Source of the DNA: NZQO01 sp964639255
Lineage (GTDB): Bacteria; Bacteroidota; Bacteroidia; Flavobacteriales; Flavobacteriaceae
Length of the DNA stretch: 17,453 nt
Reading direction: 5' to 3'
Assembly: GCA_964639255.1 (NCBI GenBank)
Contig: CAZXDP010000057.1
Span: 1-17,453, forward strand
Part shown: positions 7,155-14,073 of the stretch, piece after piece
Numbering within the stretch: position 1 is the first letter of the stretch
Layout: each line of letters starts with the position of its first letter
Notes under the pieces: model-generated
What the model was told of the DNA's origin: nothing
Database searches by the model: none
The model's input: only the letters and a program-made list of their open reading frames with translations
Position numbers and translations under genes: made by a program

Positions 7155-8213
7155 ATGGGCACAAAGATTACGGGTATTGGAAGTTATATTCCCGAGGGCA
7201 TCGCGCCAAACAGGCAGTTCGAAAAGCACAGCTTCTATAATGAAGACGGTTCGCCCTTCGATCATGACAATACGGTAATCATTGAAAAGTTCAAGGCTAT
7301 TACAGGTATTTCCGAACGAAGGTATATCAAGGATGAATATACCACATCCGACATTGCTTTTTTCGCTGCACAAAAAGCGATAGCCAATGCCAATATTGAC
7401 CCAGAAAGTTTAGATTATATAATCGTTGCCCACAACTATGGCGATGTAAGGCACGGCAGTCAGCAAAGTGATACGGTTCCAAGTCTCGCCTCGAGGGTAA
7501 AACACTTATTGAAGATAAAAAATCCCTACTGCGTGGCCTACGATATACTTTTTGGATGTCCTGGTTGGGTAGAGGGCCTTATACAGGCACACGCCTTTAT
7601 CTCATGCGGAATGGCAAAAAAATGCTTGGTTATAGGTGCCGAAGCGCTAAGCAGGGTGGTAGATCAGCACGATCGCGATTCGATGATCTACAGTGACGGC
7701 GCAGGGGCCACGGTGGTAGAAGCGGTAGAAGGGAAACAGGGTATTATGGCCCATCAAAGTGTTACCTATGCCCTAGACGAGGCACATTTCATCTACTTTG
7801 GTGAGAGCAACAACCAAGAAATTACCGATGCTAGGCGCTATATTAAAATGTACGGCAGGAAGATTTACGAATTTGCCCTCAACCACGTACCCAATGCCAT
7901 GAAAGAATGCGTTGAAAAAGCCGGGGTTGAGGCAGATGAAATCAAGAAAATTTTTATCCACCAAGCCAACGAGAAAATGGACGAGGCCATTGTAAAGCGC
8001 TTTTATAAAATTTGCGATGTTTCCGTCCCAAACCATATTCTGCCCATGAGTATCGGCACCCTGGGAAATAGCAGTGTGGCCACAGTACCTACCCTATACG
8101 ATTTGGTTGTGAAGGGAACTTTTGAAGAGCACTCGATTGATTCAGGCGATGTGGTTCTCTTTGCCAGCGTAGGTGCCGGAATGAACATTAACGCTGTGGT
8201 ATATCGGGTATAA
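7155..8213 (+). CDS. Beta-ketoacyl-ACP synthase III family protein (KASIII/FabH-like thiolase fold)
   Basis: A 352-residue condensing enzyme of the KASIII branch with a complete Cys-His-Asn triad: Cys135 (FGCPGW), His269 (HQANEKM) and Asn305 (LGNSSVAT). The ending ASVGAGMNINAVVYR matches the usual C-terminal Gly-rich strand. It should condense an acyl-CoA or acyl-ACP with an extender or another acyl chain. It is longer than housekeeping FabH (about 317). An N-terminal insert around residues 24-45 (FYNEDGSPFDHDN) and a segment after residue 207 (FIYFGESNNQEITDARRY) look lineage-specific. The gene lies 2 nt before a methyltransferase-like gene and a GT2 gene, away from any fab cluster. I therefore infer a specialised lipid or secondary metabolite role over primary fatty acid initiation. 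Substrate unknown. Confidence 0.9.
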   Translation: MGTKITGIGSYIPEGIAPNRQFEKHSFYNEDGSPFDHDNTVIIEKFKAITGISERRYIKDEYTTSDIAFFAAQKAIANANIDPESLDYIIVAHNYGDVRHGSQQSDTVPSLASRVKHLLKIKNPYCVAYDILFGCPGWVEGLIQAHAFISCGMAKKCLVIGAEALSRVVDQHDRDSMIYSDGAGATVVEAVEGKQGIMAHQSVTYALDEAHFIYFGESNNQEITDARRYIKMYGRKIYEFALNHVPNAMKECVEKAGVEADEIKKIFIHQANEKMDEAIVKRFYKICDVSVPNHILPMSIGTLGNSSVATVPTLYDLVVKGTFEEHSIDSGDVVLFASVGAGMNINAVVYRV

Positions 8214-8215
8214 AT

Positions 8216-8740
8216 ATGTACGAAAAGAATTATCCAAAGAGAAGGTACCAAATAACCCTTTCGTTTTTGAAGGGGCACATACCCAATGATTTACATTTGT
8301 TGGATCTAGGGGTACGCAATCCCTTTTCTGAAATAATGGAAAAGGAGGGGTACAAGGTAACCAACACCTCAGGCGAAGATTTAGATCTCAATACAGAAGC
8401 CGTTCAAACAAATGACTATGCTGCCGTAACTGCATTCGAAATTTTTGAGCACCTAGTAGCACCCTTCAATGTGCTACGAGATATCAAGGCAACGAAACTG
8501 GTAGCGTCCGTACCTCTTAAACTCTGGTTCGCATCGGCGTATAGAAATCCGAAGGATGCCCGCGATCGCCATTACCACGAGTTTGAAGACTGGCAGTTCG
8601 ATTGGCTTATGGAAAAGGCGGGATGGCGTATTGTGGCGCGGAAAAAATTCTCAAATCCAGTGAAAAAAATAGGTTTCCGACCTATTTTGAGGCGGTTTAC
8701 CCCACGGTATTACCTGGTATATGCAGAGCGCAACTCATGA
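8216..8740 (+). CDS. Degenerate class I SAM-methyltransferase-like protein
   Basis: A 174-residue protein that starts 2 nt after the ketoacyl synthase stop and overlaps the next gene by 4 nt (ATGA). The layout suggests a Rossmann methyltransferase: LHLLDLGVRNPFSEIMEKEGY (about residues 27-47) sits where motif I and the following helix belong, a DLDLN segment follows where motif II acid residues occur, and AVTAFEIFEHLVAP recalls the FEVxEHL post-motif of the Methyltransf_11/23 families. The later YHEFEDWQFDWLMEKAGW is the common F-x-x-LL-x-x-AGF region. Motif I lacks the usual GxGxG (it reads DLGVRNP), so SAM binding may be weakened or lost. It is shorter than most family members (about 200-250). 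Role inferred from context only. Confidence 0.7.
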   Translation: MYEKNYPKRRYQITLSFLKGHIPNDLHLLDLGVRNPFSEIMEKEGYKVTNTSGEDLDLNTEAVQTNDYAAVTAFEIFEHLVAPFNVLRDIKATKLVASVPLKLWFASAYRNPKDARDRHYHEFEDWQFDWLMEKAGWRIVARKKFSNPVKKIGFRPILRRFTPRYYLVYAERNS

Positions 8741-9588
8741 AATTTTGCATTGTAATCCCCGCCCATAATGAGGAAAAGCACTTAGCGCAAACCCTCGAAT
8801 CTTTGGTGGCACAAACACTTCAGCCTGCCGAAATACACGTTGTAAACGACCATTCCAGCGATGGCACGCAAACTATTATCGAAGCATTTTCAGAAAAACA
8901 TGCATTCATCACCTATAGCATTAAAAAATCAAAGTCAACACACGCCCCAGGCAGTAAGGTGATAGAGGCTTTTAACCTTGGGCTACGGCACCTAAACAAT
9001 GATTATGATATACTTTGCAAGTTTGACGCCGATTTAATTTTTCCGAAGAACTACCTCGAGCGCATCTCGACAATTTTTGAAAACAACCCAAAATGCGGCA
9101 TGGCCGGCGGATTCTGCTACATAGAAAAAAACGGCACGTGGCAACTGGAAGGTCTTACCAACAAAGATCATCTTCGCGGGGCCCTAAAAGCATATCGCAA
9201 ACCTTGCTTTCAGCAAATTGGCGGATTAAGACCTGCTATGGGATGGGACACGGCCGATGAACTTTTGGCAAAATACAACGGTTGGCAGGTATGTACAGAT
9301 ACTTCGTTGCACGTAAAACATTTGAAGCCCACAGGAAACACCTATACCAAAGCCGCCCGACACAAGCAAGGGGAAGCCTTTTATACATTGCGATACGGCT
9401 TTCTCCTTACCGTCCTTGCTTCGGCTAAATTGGCAGTGAAAAAACAGAGTATTCGGTTTTTCTTCCATTGCCTTACAGGCTATTTGCGGGCAAAAAGGAA
9501 CAAAAAATCCTTTTTGTTGAACGAGGCCGAGGGAGCCTTTGCCAGAAAACTTCGTTGGCGAGGAATCCGCGCTAAGATTTTAGGCTAA
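8737..9588 (+). CDS. Glycosyltransferase family 2 (GT-A fold)
   Basis: A 283-residue GT2 enzyme. The N-terminus FCIVIPAHNEEKHLAQTLES (residues 3-22) is the canonical nucleotide-sugar-binding strand, VVNDHSSDGT (about 39-48) the second, and Asp97-Ala-Asp99 in KFDADLIFP the metal-binding DxD motif. GWDTADE (about residues 169-175) sits where GT2 enzymes carry the acceptor/catalytic acidic motif. The C-terminal third is basic and moderately hydrophobic (near LRYGFLLTVLASAKL) and may lie on the inner membrane, fitting a lipid-linked acceptor. The chosen ATG at 8737 forms an ATGA overlap with the upstream stop; an earlier in-frame ATG at 8602 lies inside the previous gene. Third gene of the ketoacyl synthase operon. 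Donor and acceptor cannot be told from the sequence. Confidence 0.9.
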   Translation: MKFCIVIPAHNEEKHLAQTLESLVAQTLQPAEIHVVNDHSSDGTQTIIEAFSEKHAFITYSIKKSKSTHAPGSKVIEAFNLGLRHLNNDYDILCKFDADLIFPKNYLERISTIFENNPKCGMAGGFCYIEKNGTWQLEGLTNKDHLRGALKAYRKPCFQQIGGLRPAMGWDTADELLAKYNGWQVCTDTSLHVKHLKPTGNTYTKAARHKQGEAFYTLRYGFLLTVLASAKLAVKKQSIRFFFHCLTGYLRAKRNKKSFLLNEAEGAFARKLRWRGIRAKILG

Positions 9589-9594
9589 TAATAG

Positions 9595-9619
9595 CCGTTC
9601 TGTTTCTAGAAAACAACGG
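9595..9619 (+). terminator. Hairpin after the GT2 gene, possible weak terminator
   Basis: CCGTT (9595-9599) pairs with AACGG (9615-9619), and the inner TGTTTC/GAAAACA can continue the stem with a bulge. A mixed, T-rich stretch with a five-T run ending at 9634 follows, without a clean U-tract. The hairpin starts 7 nt after the GT2 stop. It could end the operon, attenuate read-through into the phosphatase gene, or stabilise the 3' end. Confidence 0.4.
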
Positions 9620-9662
9620 ATTCTCTGTATTTTTACATTTTAATTTCTCAGATACCTTAAGC

Positions 9663-10763
9663 ATGAAGGCCCGTCAATATTTTTTATTATCAGTATTAAT
9701 AGCTGTACTGCAGGCATGCGTGTCGGTTCAGGTAAAAGACAATACCCTTGCCTCCCCTGGCAGCAGCCCTAAGGCTCCAAAAAATGTAATATTGCTTATT
9801 GGCGATGGCATGGGGCTTGGCCAGGTATCTGCTGGTTTTTATTTTTCAGAAACTACTTCCAATTTTAAGCGATTTCCTGTCGTCGGGCTCATAGCAACCA
9901 GTGCTAGCAGCGATTTGGTTACCGACTCTGCCGCAGGGGCAACGGCATTCTCTGCCGGTGTAAAAACTTTCAATGGGGCCATTGGCGTAGATGCCGATGG
10001 AAATACCGTGCCAACGCTTGTAGAACAAGTTTCTGAAGTAGGTTTGGCTACGGGCATTATAGCAACCTCATCGGTAGTGCACGCTACGCCCGCCAGCTTT
10101 TATGCCCACGTGAGAAGTAGGAGGTTATACGAGGAAATTGCCGCCTTTCTGCCCAACAGTGAACTTGATTTTGTCGCGGGGGGCGGACAAGAATTTTTTG
10201 CAGATCGAAAAGACGGTAAGAATCTCTTTAACGAATTGAATAAAAATGGATTTCATATAGACACCACCGCCTTACCCACACGGGCTGTTACGGGTAAACA
10301 TGTTATTCTATTGGCCGAAGATGGAATGCCTAAAATGTCTGAAGGCCGGGGCGATTTTCTACCCAAGGCCACACAGCTGGCTATAGAAAGCTTGGCGCGC
10401 GAGGCCAACGGTTTCTTTTTAATGGTTGAAGGCTCCCAGATTGACTGGGGCGGCCATGCAAATGACGCTGATTACCTCATCGCCGAGCAGTTGGATTTCG
10501 ACAAAACCGTTGGAGTGGCGCTAGACTATGCGAAAATTAATCCCGAGACCCTCGTAATTGTAACAGCCGATCACGAGACTGGTGGTTTTACACTTGCTGC
10601 GAACGATGGTGATTATAACAGTATAAAGCCTTCTTTTTCAACAGGAGGGCATTCTGCGACGTTGATACCGGTTTTCGCGGCGGGTCCCGGTGCCGAAGTT
10701 TTTGGTGGCGTATACGAGAATACCGAAATCTACCAGAAGATACGAAACCTCTTGTTAAAATAA
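9663..10763 (+). CDS. Alkaline phosphatase (PhoA family), predicted lipoprotein
   Basis: A 366-residue phosphomonoesterase. A hydrophobic N-terminus ends in a lipobox (VLQAC, Cys19), so it is probably anchored in the envelope. Metal and catalytic residues are all visible: Asp48 (IGDGMG), Ser89 nucleophile (TDSAAGAT), Thr142 (HATPASF), Arg153, Glu256 with Asp261 and His265 (EGSQIDWGGHAND), Asp303/His304 (ADHETGG) and His330 (GGHS). Positions equal to E. coli Asp153 and Lys328 are His140 and Trp262, the pairing known from the Vibrio enzyme, where it goes with changed Mg/Zn use. It is shorter than E. coli PhoA (471) and lacks its large insertions. A 74-nt gap with a hairpin separates it from the GT2 gene, so co-transcription is uncertain. 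No Pho box was recognised. Confidence 0.95.
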   Translation: MKARQYFLLSVLIAVLQACVSVQVKDNTLASPGSSPKAPKNVILLIGDGMGLGQVSAGFYFSETTSNFKRFPVVGLIATSASSDLVTDSAAGATAFSAGVKTFNGAIGVDADGNTVPTLVEQVSEVGLATGIIATSSVVHATPASFYAHVRSRRLYEEIAAFLPNSELDFVAGGGQEFFADRKDGKNLFNELNKNGFHIDTTALPTRAVTGKHVILLAEDGMPKMSEGRGDFLPKATQLAIESLAREANGFFLMVEGSQIDWGGHANDADYLIAEQLDFDKTVGVALDYAKINPETLVIVTADHETGGFTLAANDGDYNSIKPSFSTGGHSATLIPVFAAGPGAEVFGGVYENTEIYQKIRNLLLK

Positions 10764-10840
10764 TTCCTGCTGTATTCTTGTGCTTTAATTTGGTCGATTC
10801 CCTCATTGAATTTTGTTACTTTAGCAAGAGCTAGCTATTT

Positions 10841-11581
10841 ATGAAGTACCTAAAAGATATCGGTTCCTATTTCATTATGATTAAGAAGGTTTTTGGCAGT
10901 TATACCAAACGGTCTGTACTGCGGGAGCTTATTTTTAAGGAAATAGACGACTTGATTATCGACTCATTGGGTATCGTTGCCTTTGTATCCTTTTTCGTAG
11001 GCGGTGTAGTGGCAATACAAACCGCGCTTAATATGGACAATCCGCTCATTCCCAAATCGCTCATAGGATTTGCCACCCGGCAATCCATCATCTTGGAGTT
11101 TGCCCCCACCTTTCTCTCCATTATCATGGCGGGGAAAGTAGGGTCGTTCATTACCTCGAGCATAGGCTCCATGCGGGTAACCGAGCAAATTGACGCATTG
11201 GAAGTTATGGGAATCAATTCACTTAACTATCTCGTGTTTCCTAAAATTATCGCCTTGCTTTTCTATCCTTTCGTCATTGCCATTGCCATGTTCCTTGGTA
11301 TTGCAGGGGGATGGCTGGCCGGCGTTTATGGGGGTTTCACCTCTTCAACTGCTTTTGCGGCTGGTCTTCAAGATAGTTTTATCCCCTTTCATTTAACCTA
11401 TGCCTTCATCAAAACATTTGTATTCGCTTTCGTTTTGGCCACGGTACCTGCTTGGCAGGGGTATTATATGACCGGTGGCGCCCTTGAGGTAGGGAAAGCG
11501 AGTACCAATTCGTTCGTATGGACAAGTATCATCATTATCTTGGCCAACTATATTATCACACAACTGTTATTGAGCTCATGA
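10841..11581 (+). CDS. MlaE-family ABC transporter permease
   Basis: A 246-residue inner-membrane permease of the MlaE/YrbE family, with about five or six hydrophobic helices. The family signature is clear: an EFAPTFLSIIMAGKVGSFI segment followed by GSMRVTEQIDALEVMGI (roughly residues 85-127), the cytoplasmic coupling region that contacts the ATPase. In E. coli the MlaFEDB complex moves phospholipids between the inner and outer membranes, using the MCE protein MlaD. The stop overlaps the ATG of the ATPase gene by 4 nt, so the two are translationally coupled. No MCE-domain gene follows in this window. The partner may be elsewhere, or this pair may handle a different lipid. A TACTTTAG box at 10817-10824 is a one-mismatch -7 candidate 16 nt before the start. 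Confidence 0.93.
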   Translation: MKYLKDIGSYFIMIKKVFGSYTKRSVLRELIFKEIDDLIIDSLGIVAFVSFFVGGVVAIQTALNMDNPLIPKSLIGFATRQSIILEFAPTFLSIIMAGKVGSFITSSIGSMRVTEQIDALEVMGINSLNYLVFPKIIALLFYPFVIAIAMFLGIAGGWLAGVYGGFTSSTAFAAGLQDSFIPFHLTYAFIKTFVFAFVLATVPAWQGYYMTGGALEVGKASTNSFVWTSIIIILANYIITQLLLSS

Positions 11582-12342
11582 TCAAGGTAGAGAATATACG
11601 AAAGCGATTTGGTGAGGAAGAAATTCTGAAAGGCATCTCCACAACCTTCGATAAGGGTAAAACCAATGTAATTATTGGACAAAGCGGAAGTGGGAAAACC
11701 GTTATGCTGAAATGCCTCATCGGTCTCTTCAGGCCCGAGGAAGGTAAAATTTACTACGGCGATCGCGCCATACAGGATATGGACGATGAAGAGCAGCGCA
11801 GCCTAAGAGAGGAAATGGGCATGCTCTTTCAGGGTGGGGCACTTTTCGATTCTATGAATATTGAGCAAAATGTGATGTTTCCCCTGCGGATGTTCACCAA
11901 CCAGAAAAAAACCGAAATGCTCGACCGCGTCAATGAGGTACTGTCGCGTGTAAATCTGGAAAATGTGAACAAAAAATTTCCCGCTGAGATTTCGGGCGGT
12001 ATGCAAAAGCGGGTTTCCATAGCGCGGGCTATCGTAAATAGGCCAAAATATCTTTTCTGTGACGAACCCAACTCGGGTCTCGACCCAAAAACGGCAACCC
12101 TTATCGACAACCTCGTGCAGGAAATTACGCACGAGTACGATATTACCACCGTGGTGGTTACCCACGATATGAACTCGGTTATGGAAATAGGCGAAAAAGT
12201 GGTGCTGCTAAAAGATGGTCGCTTGGTGTGGCAAGGAACTAACCAAGAGATTTTTAAAACCGATAATGAAGATGTGGTCAATTTTGTTTATTCTTCCGAT
12301 TTGTTCAAAAAAATCAGGGAAGTGCAGTTAAAAGGGCAATAA
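11578..12342 (+). CDS. MlaF-like ABC transporter ATP-binding protein
   Basis: A 254-residue ATPase that pairs with the upstream MlaE-like permease. Walker A is GQSGSGKT (residues 34-41), the Q-loop is in MLFQGGALF, the signature is SGGMQKR (from Ser139; SGGMxKR is characteristic of MlaF-type ATPases), Walker B ends in CDEP (Asp162, Glu163), and the H-loop is THD (His196). An oddity is Asn in DEPNSGLDP where most ABC ATPases have Thr. The ATG at 11578 overlaps the permease stop (ATGA). The open frame extends upstream to 11518, but that is inside the permease gene. The 65 nt after the stop hold no clear terminator. Confidence 0.95.
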   Translation: MIKVENIRKRFGEEEILKGISTTFDKGKTNVIIGQSGSGKTVMLKCLIGLFRPEEGKIYYGDRAIQDMDDEEQRSLREEMGMLFQGGALFDSMNIEQNVMFPLRMFTNQKKTEMLDRVNEVLSRVNLENVNKKFPAEISGGMQKRVSIARAIVNRPKYLFCDEPNSGLDPKTATLIDNLVQEITHEYDITTVVVTHDMNSVMEIGEKVVLLKDGRLVWQGTNQEIFKTDNEDVVNFVYSSDLFKKIREVQLKGQ

Positions 12343-12355
12343 ATATCCACATCCC

Positions 12356-12386
12356 TTTAGCAATCAACAATTTTATCCTATTTTTA
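12356..12386 (+). promoter_or_regulatory. Candidate promoter of the secreted FG-GAP protein gene
   Basis: TATTTTTA (12379-12386) differs from TAnnTTTG at the last base only. TTTA (12356-12359) stands 19 nt upstream as an imperfect -33 box. A start just past 12386 leaves a leader of about 15 nt to the ATG at 12408. Confidence 0.35.
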
Positions 12387-12407
12387 AAGCCCAAAAAATA
12401 TTTTACC

Positions 12408-14021
12408 ATGACAACACGATTACTTTTAGGGCTCGCCCTAATTTCCATTTCCAGCATCACCGCCCAAGTAACATTTACCAATCAAGGCGCCTTGCTGGGA
12501 AATTATTTCGATTCATCTGAAATAGCCGTAGATATGAACGGCGACTATCTAGACGACTATGTTCGTATTTCCAGCAGCGGTATCGGCATTGACTACCAAC
12601 AGCCCGATGGCTCTTTCAATTCGGTATTCCGCCCCTTGAATATACAGAATGTGCCCAATTGGAGCGTCGCAGTAGGTGATATTGATGAAAACGGATACAA
12701 CGATATGGTATTGGGCAACGGTTCGCGTGTATCTTTCTTAATTGCCAATAGCGACGGTACCGCATATACCGAGGATCCACGTCCAGAATATATCTTCTCC
12801 CAACGATCTACCTTTGCCGATATTGATAATGATGGCGATTTGGATTCTTTTGTATGTCACGACGTTGACTTAAGCCATCCTTATCGAAATGATGGTAACG
12901 GCCTTATGGTCCTCGACCAAACGCTAATTCAAACCATAGATGCCCCGGGCAACTATGCTGCGATTTGGGTAGATTACGACAACGATGGCGATATCGATAT
13001 GTACCTTACGAAATGTAAGGGAGGTGCCGTCCCTGGAGACCCGCATCGCGACAATGCTATGTATACGAATAATGGCGATGGTACTTTTACTGAAAACGGA
13101 CAGGAAATTAACATGCGCGATAACGCTCAGTCTTGGTCTACCGTTTTTGAAGATTTCGACAATGATGGAGATTTCGACGCCTTCATCGTGAACCACGATT
13201 TTCAGAATCGTTTTATGCTGAATGATGGCACTGGCCAGTTCACAGATATTATCGCTACCACGGGTATTGAGGCCACAGACCTTGGCGCCTGGGAAAATCA
13301 AGCTGCCGATTTCAACAATGACGGCTTTGTCGATATTTTTTCTGAGCTCACCAAAGAATTATATATCAATAATGGCGACCTAACCTTTACCGGCCAGGAT
13401 CTCCCCTTCGATGAAGGCGCTATTGGTGATCTTAACAACGATGGTTTTCTCGACGTGGTCAATGACGGCGACTTGTGGATCAATTCCGGGAATAGTAACA
13501 ACTGGGTAAAAATTGTATTGAAAGGCATCGAAAGTAACAGCAACGGTATTGGCGCCCGCATTGAGGCGTATGGCGATTGGGGCATGCAAATACGGGAAAT
13601 TAGATCGGGACAGGGCTTTAGCCATATGAGCAGCTTAACCGGGCACTTTGGCATTGGTACCGCAACCTCTATCGATAAAATTGTCATTAAATGGCCTTCT
13701 GGCATCGTTGACGAAATAAACAATCCTGAAATAAATACGCAGCACGTTTTTATGGAAGGGGACAGCGTATTGGCCGTAACCGATTTTCAGAGGGAAGGTC
13801 TTAGCCTTTACCCTAATCCCACTGATAACGTCCTTTCCTTTTCGCTCAACGGTTTGGAAGGTACTCCGGTTTCTGTTATCGATATAAACGGACGCGTAAT
13901 TCTTACTTCTGAAATCTCTACCGAAAATTCCATAGATGTAGGCCAGCTTAGCGCGGGCACCTATTTCGCCCAGCTCGAAATTGAAGAACAGTTAGTTTCA
14001 TACAAGTTCGTTAAAAGATAG
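12408..14021 (+). CDS. Secreted FG-GAP/VCBS-repeat protein with ASPIC/UnbV domain and T9SS sorting signal
   Basis: A 537-residue exported protein. Residues 1-19 form a signal peptide (cleavage likely before Gln20 in TAQ). Six Asp-rich loops of the DxDxDG calcium-binding type start at about residues 91, 138, 189, 249, 301 and 341, roughly 40-60 residues apart, as in blades of an integrin-like beta-propeller. Residues 364-435 match the ASPIC/UnbV (CRTAC1) domain: NNWVKIVLKG, then NGIGARIEAY, RSGQGFSH, HFGIGTA and IKWPSG. From Leu465 (LYPNPTDN) to the KFVKR end is a type A T9SS C-terminal sorting domain, so it should cross the outer membrane and be released or anchored at the surface. Adhesion or glycan contact is usual for such proteins, but the ligand is unknown. 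Single gene ending at a bidirectional terminator. Confidence 0.93.
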   Translation: MTTRLLLGLALISISSITAQVTFTNQGALLGNYFDSSEIAVDMNGDYLDDYVRISSSGIGIDYQQPDGSFNSVFRPLNIQNVPNWSVAVGDIDENGYNDMVLGNGSRVSFLIANSDGTAYTEDPRPEYIFSQRSTFADIDNDGDLDSFVCHDVDLSHPYRNDGNGLMVLDQTLIQTIDAPGNYAAIWVDYDNDGDIDMYLTKCKGGAVPGDPHRDNAMYTNNGDGTFTENGQEINMRDNAQSWSTVFEDFDNDGDFDAFIVNHDFQNRFMLNDGTGQFTDIIATTGIEATDLGAWENQAADFNNDGFVDIFSELTKELYINNGDLTFTGQDLPFDEGAIGDLNNDGFLDVVNDGDLWINSGNSNNWVKIVLKGIESNSNGIGARIEAYGDWGMQIREIRSGQGFSHMSSLTGHFGIGTATSIDKIVIKWPSGIVDEINNPEINTQHVFMEGDSVLAVTDFQREGLSLYPNPTDNVLSFSLNGLEGTPVSVIDINGRVILTSEISTENSIDVGQLSAGTYFAQLEIEEQLVSYKFVKR

Positions 14022-14039
14022 ACTCCTATTGAAAGTCAT

Positions 14040-14073
14040 AAAAAAGGGCGTTCCCAACGGGACGCTCTTTTTT
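14040..14073. terminator. Bidirectional Rho-independent terminator between convergent genes
   Basis: A-rich arm plus GGGCGTTCCC (14040-14055), loop AAC, then GGGACGCTC plus six T residues (14059-14073). The stem pairs with one bulged T and one G-T wobble. The A/T arms on both sides let it stop transcription from either direction: the FG-GAP gene on plus, the four-gene operon on minus. Its right end overlaps the last two bases of the DUF389 stop codon. Confidence 0.85.

Noticed and set aside
8602..8736. Longer GT2 reading frame starting inside the methyltransferase-like gene
   Set aside because: The extra 45 residues are the out-of-frame shadow of the upstream gene. The GT2 fold begins directly at the ATG at 8737, which forms an ATGA junction.
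11518..11577. Extended N-terminus of the MlaF-like ATPase
   Set aside because: The added 20 residues lie within the permease gene. The ABC domain starts normally at MIKVENIRKRF from 11578.
12331..12358. AAAGGG...CCCTTT inverted repeat after the MlaF-like gene
   Set aside because: Six-bp stem with a 16-nt AT-rich loop and no T run, and the left arm lies within the coding sequence. It is too weak to call a terminator.
12678..13460. DNA-level tandem repeat suggested by recurring GATxxxGATxxxGAC stretches
   Set aside because: The repeats are protein-level calcium loops of the FG-GAP/VCBS units. The DNA between them is not conserved enough to be a tandem repeat.
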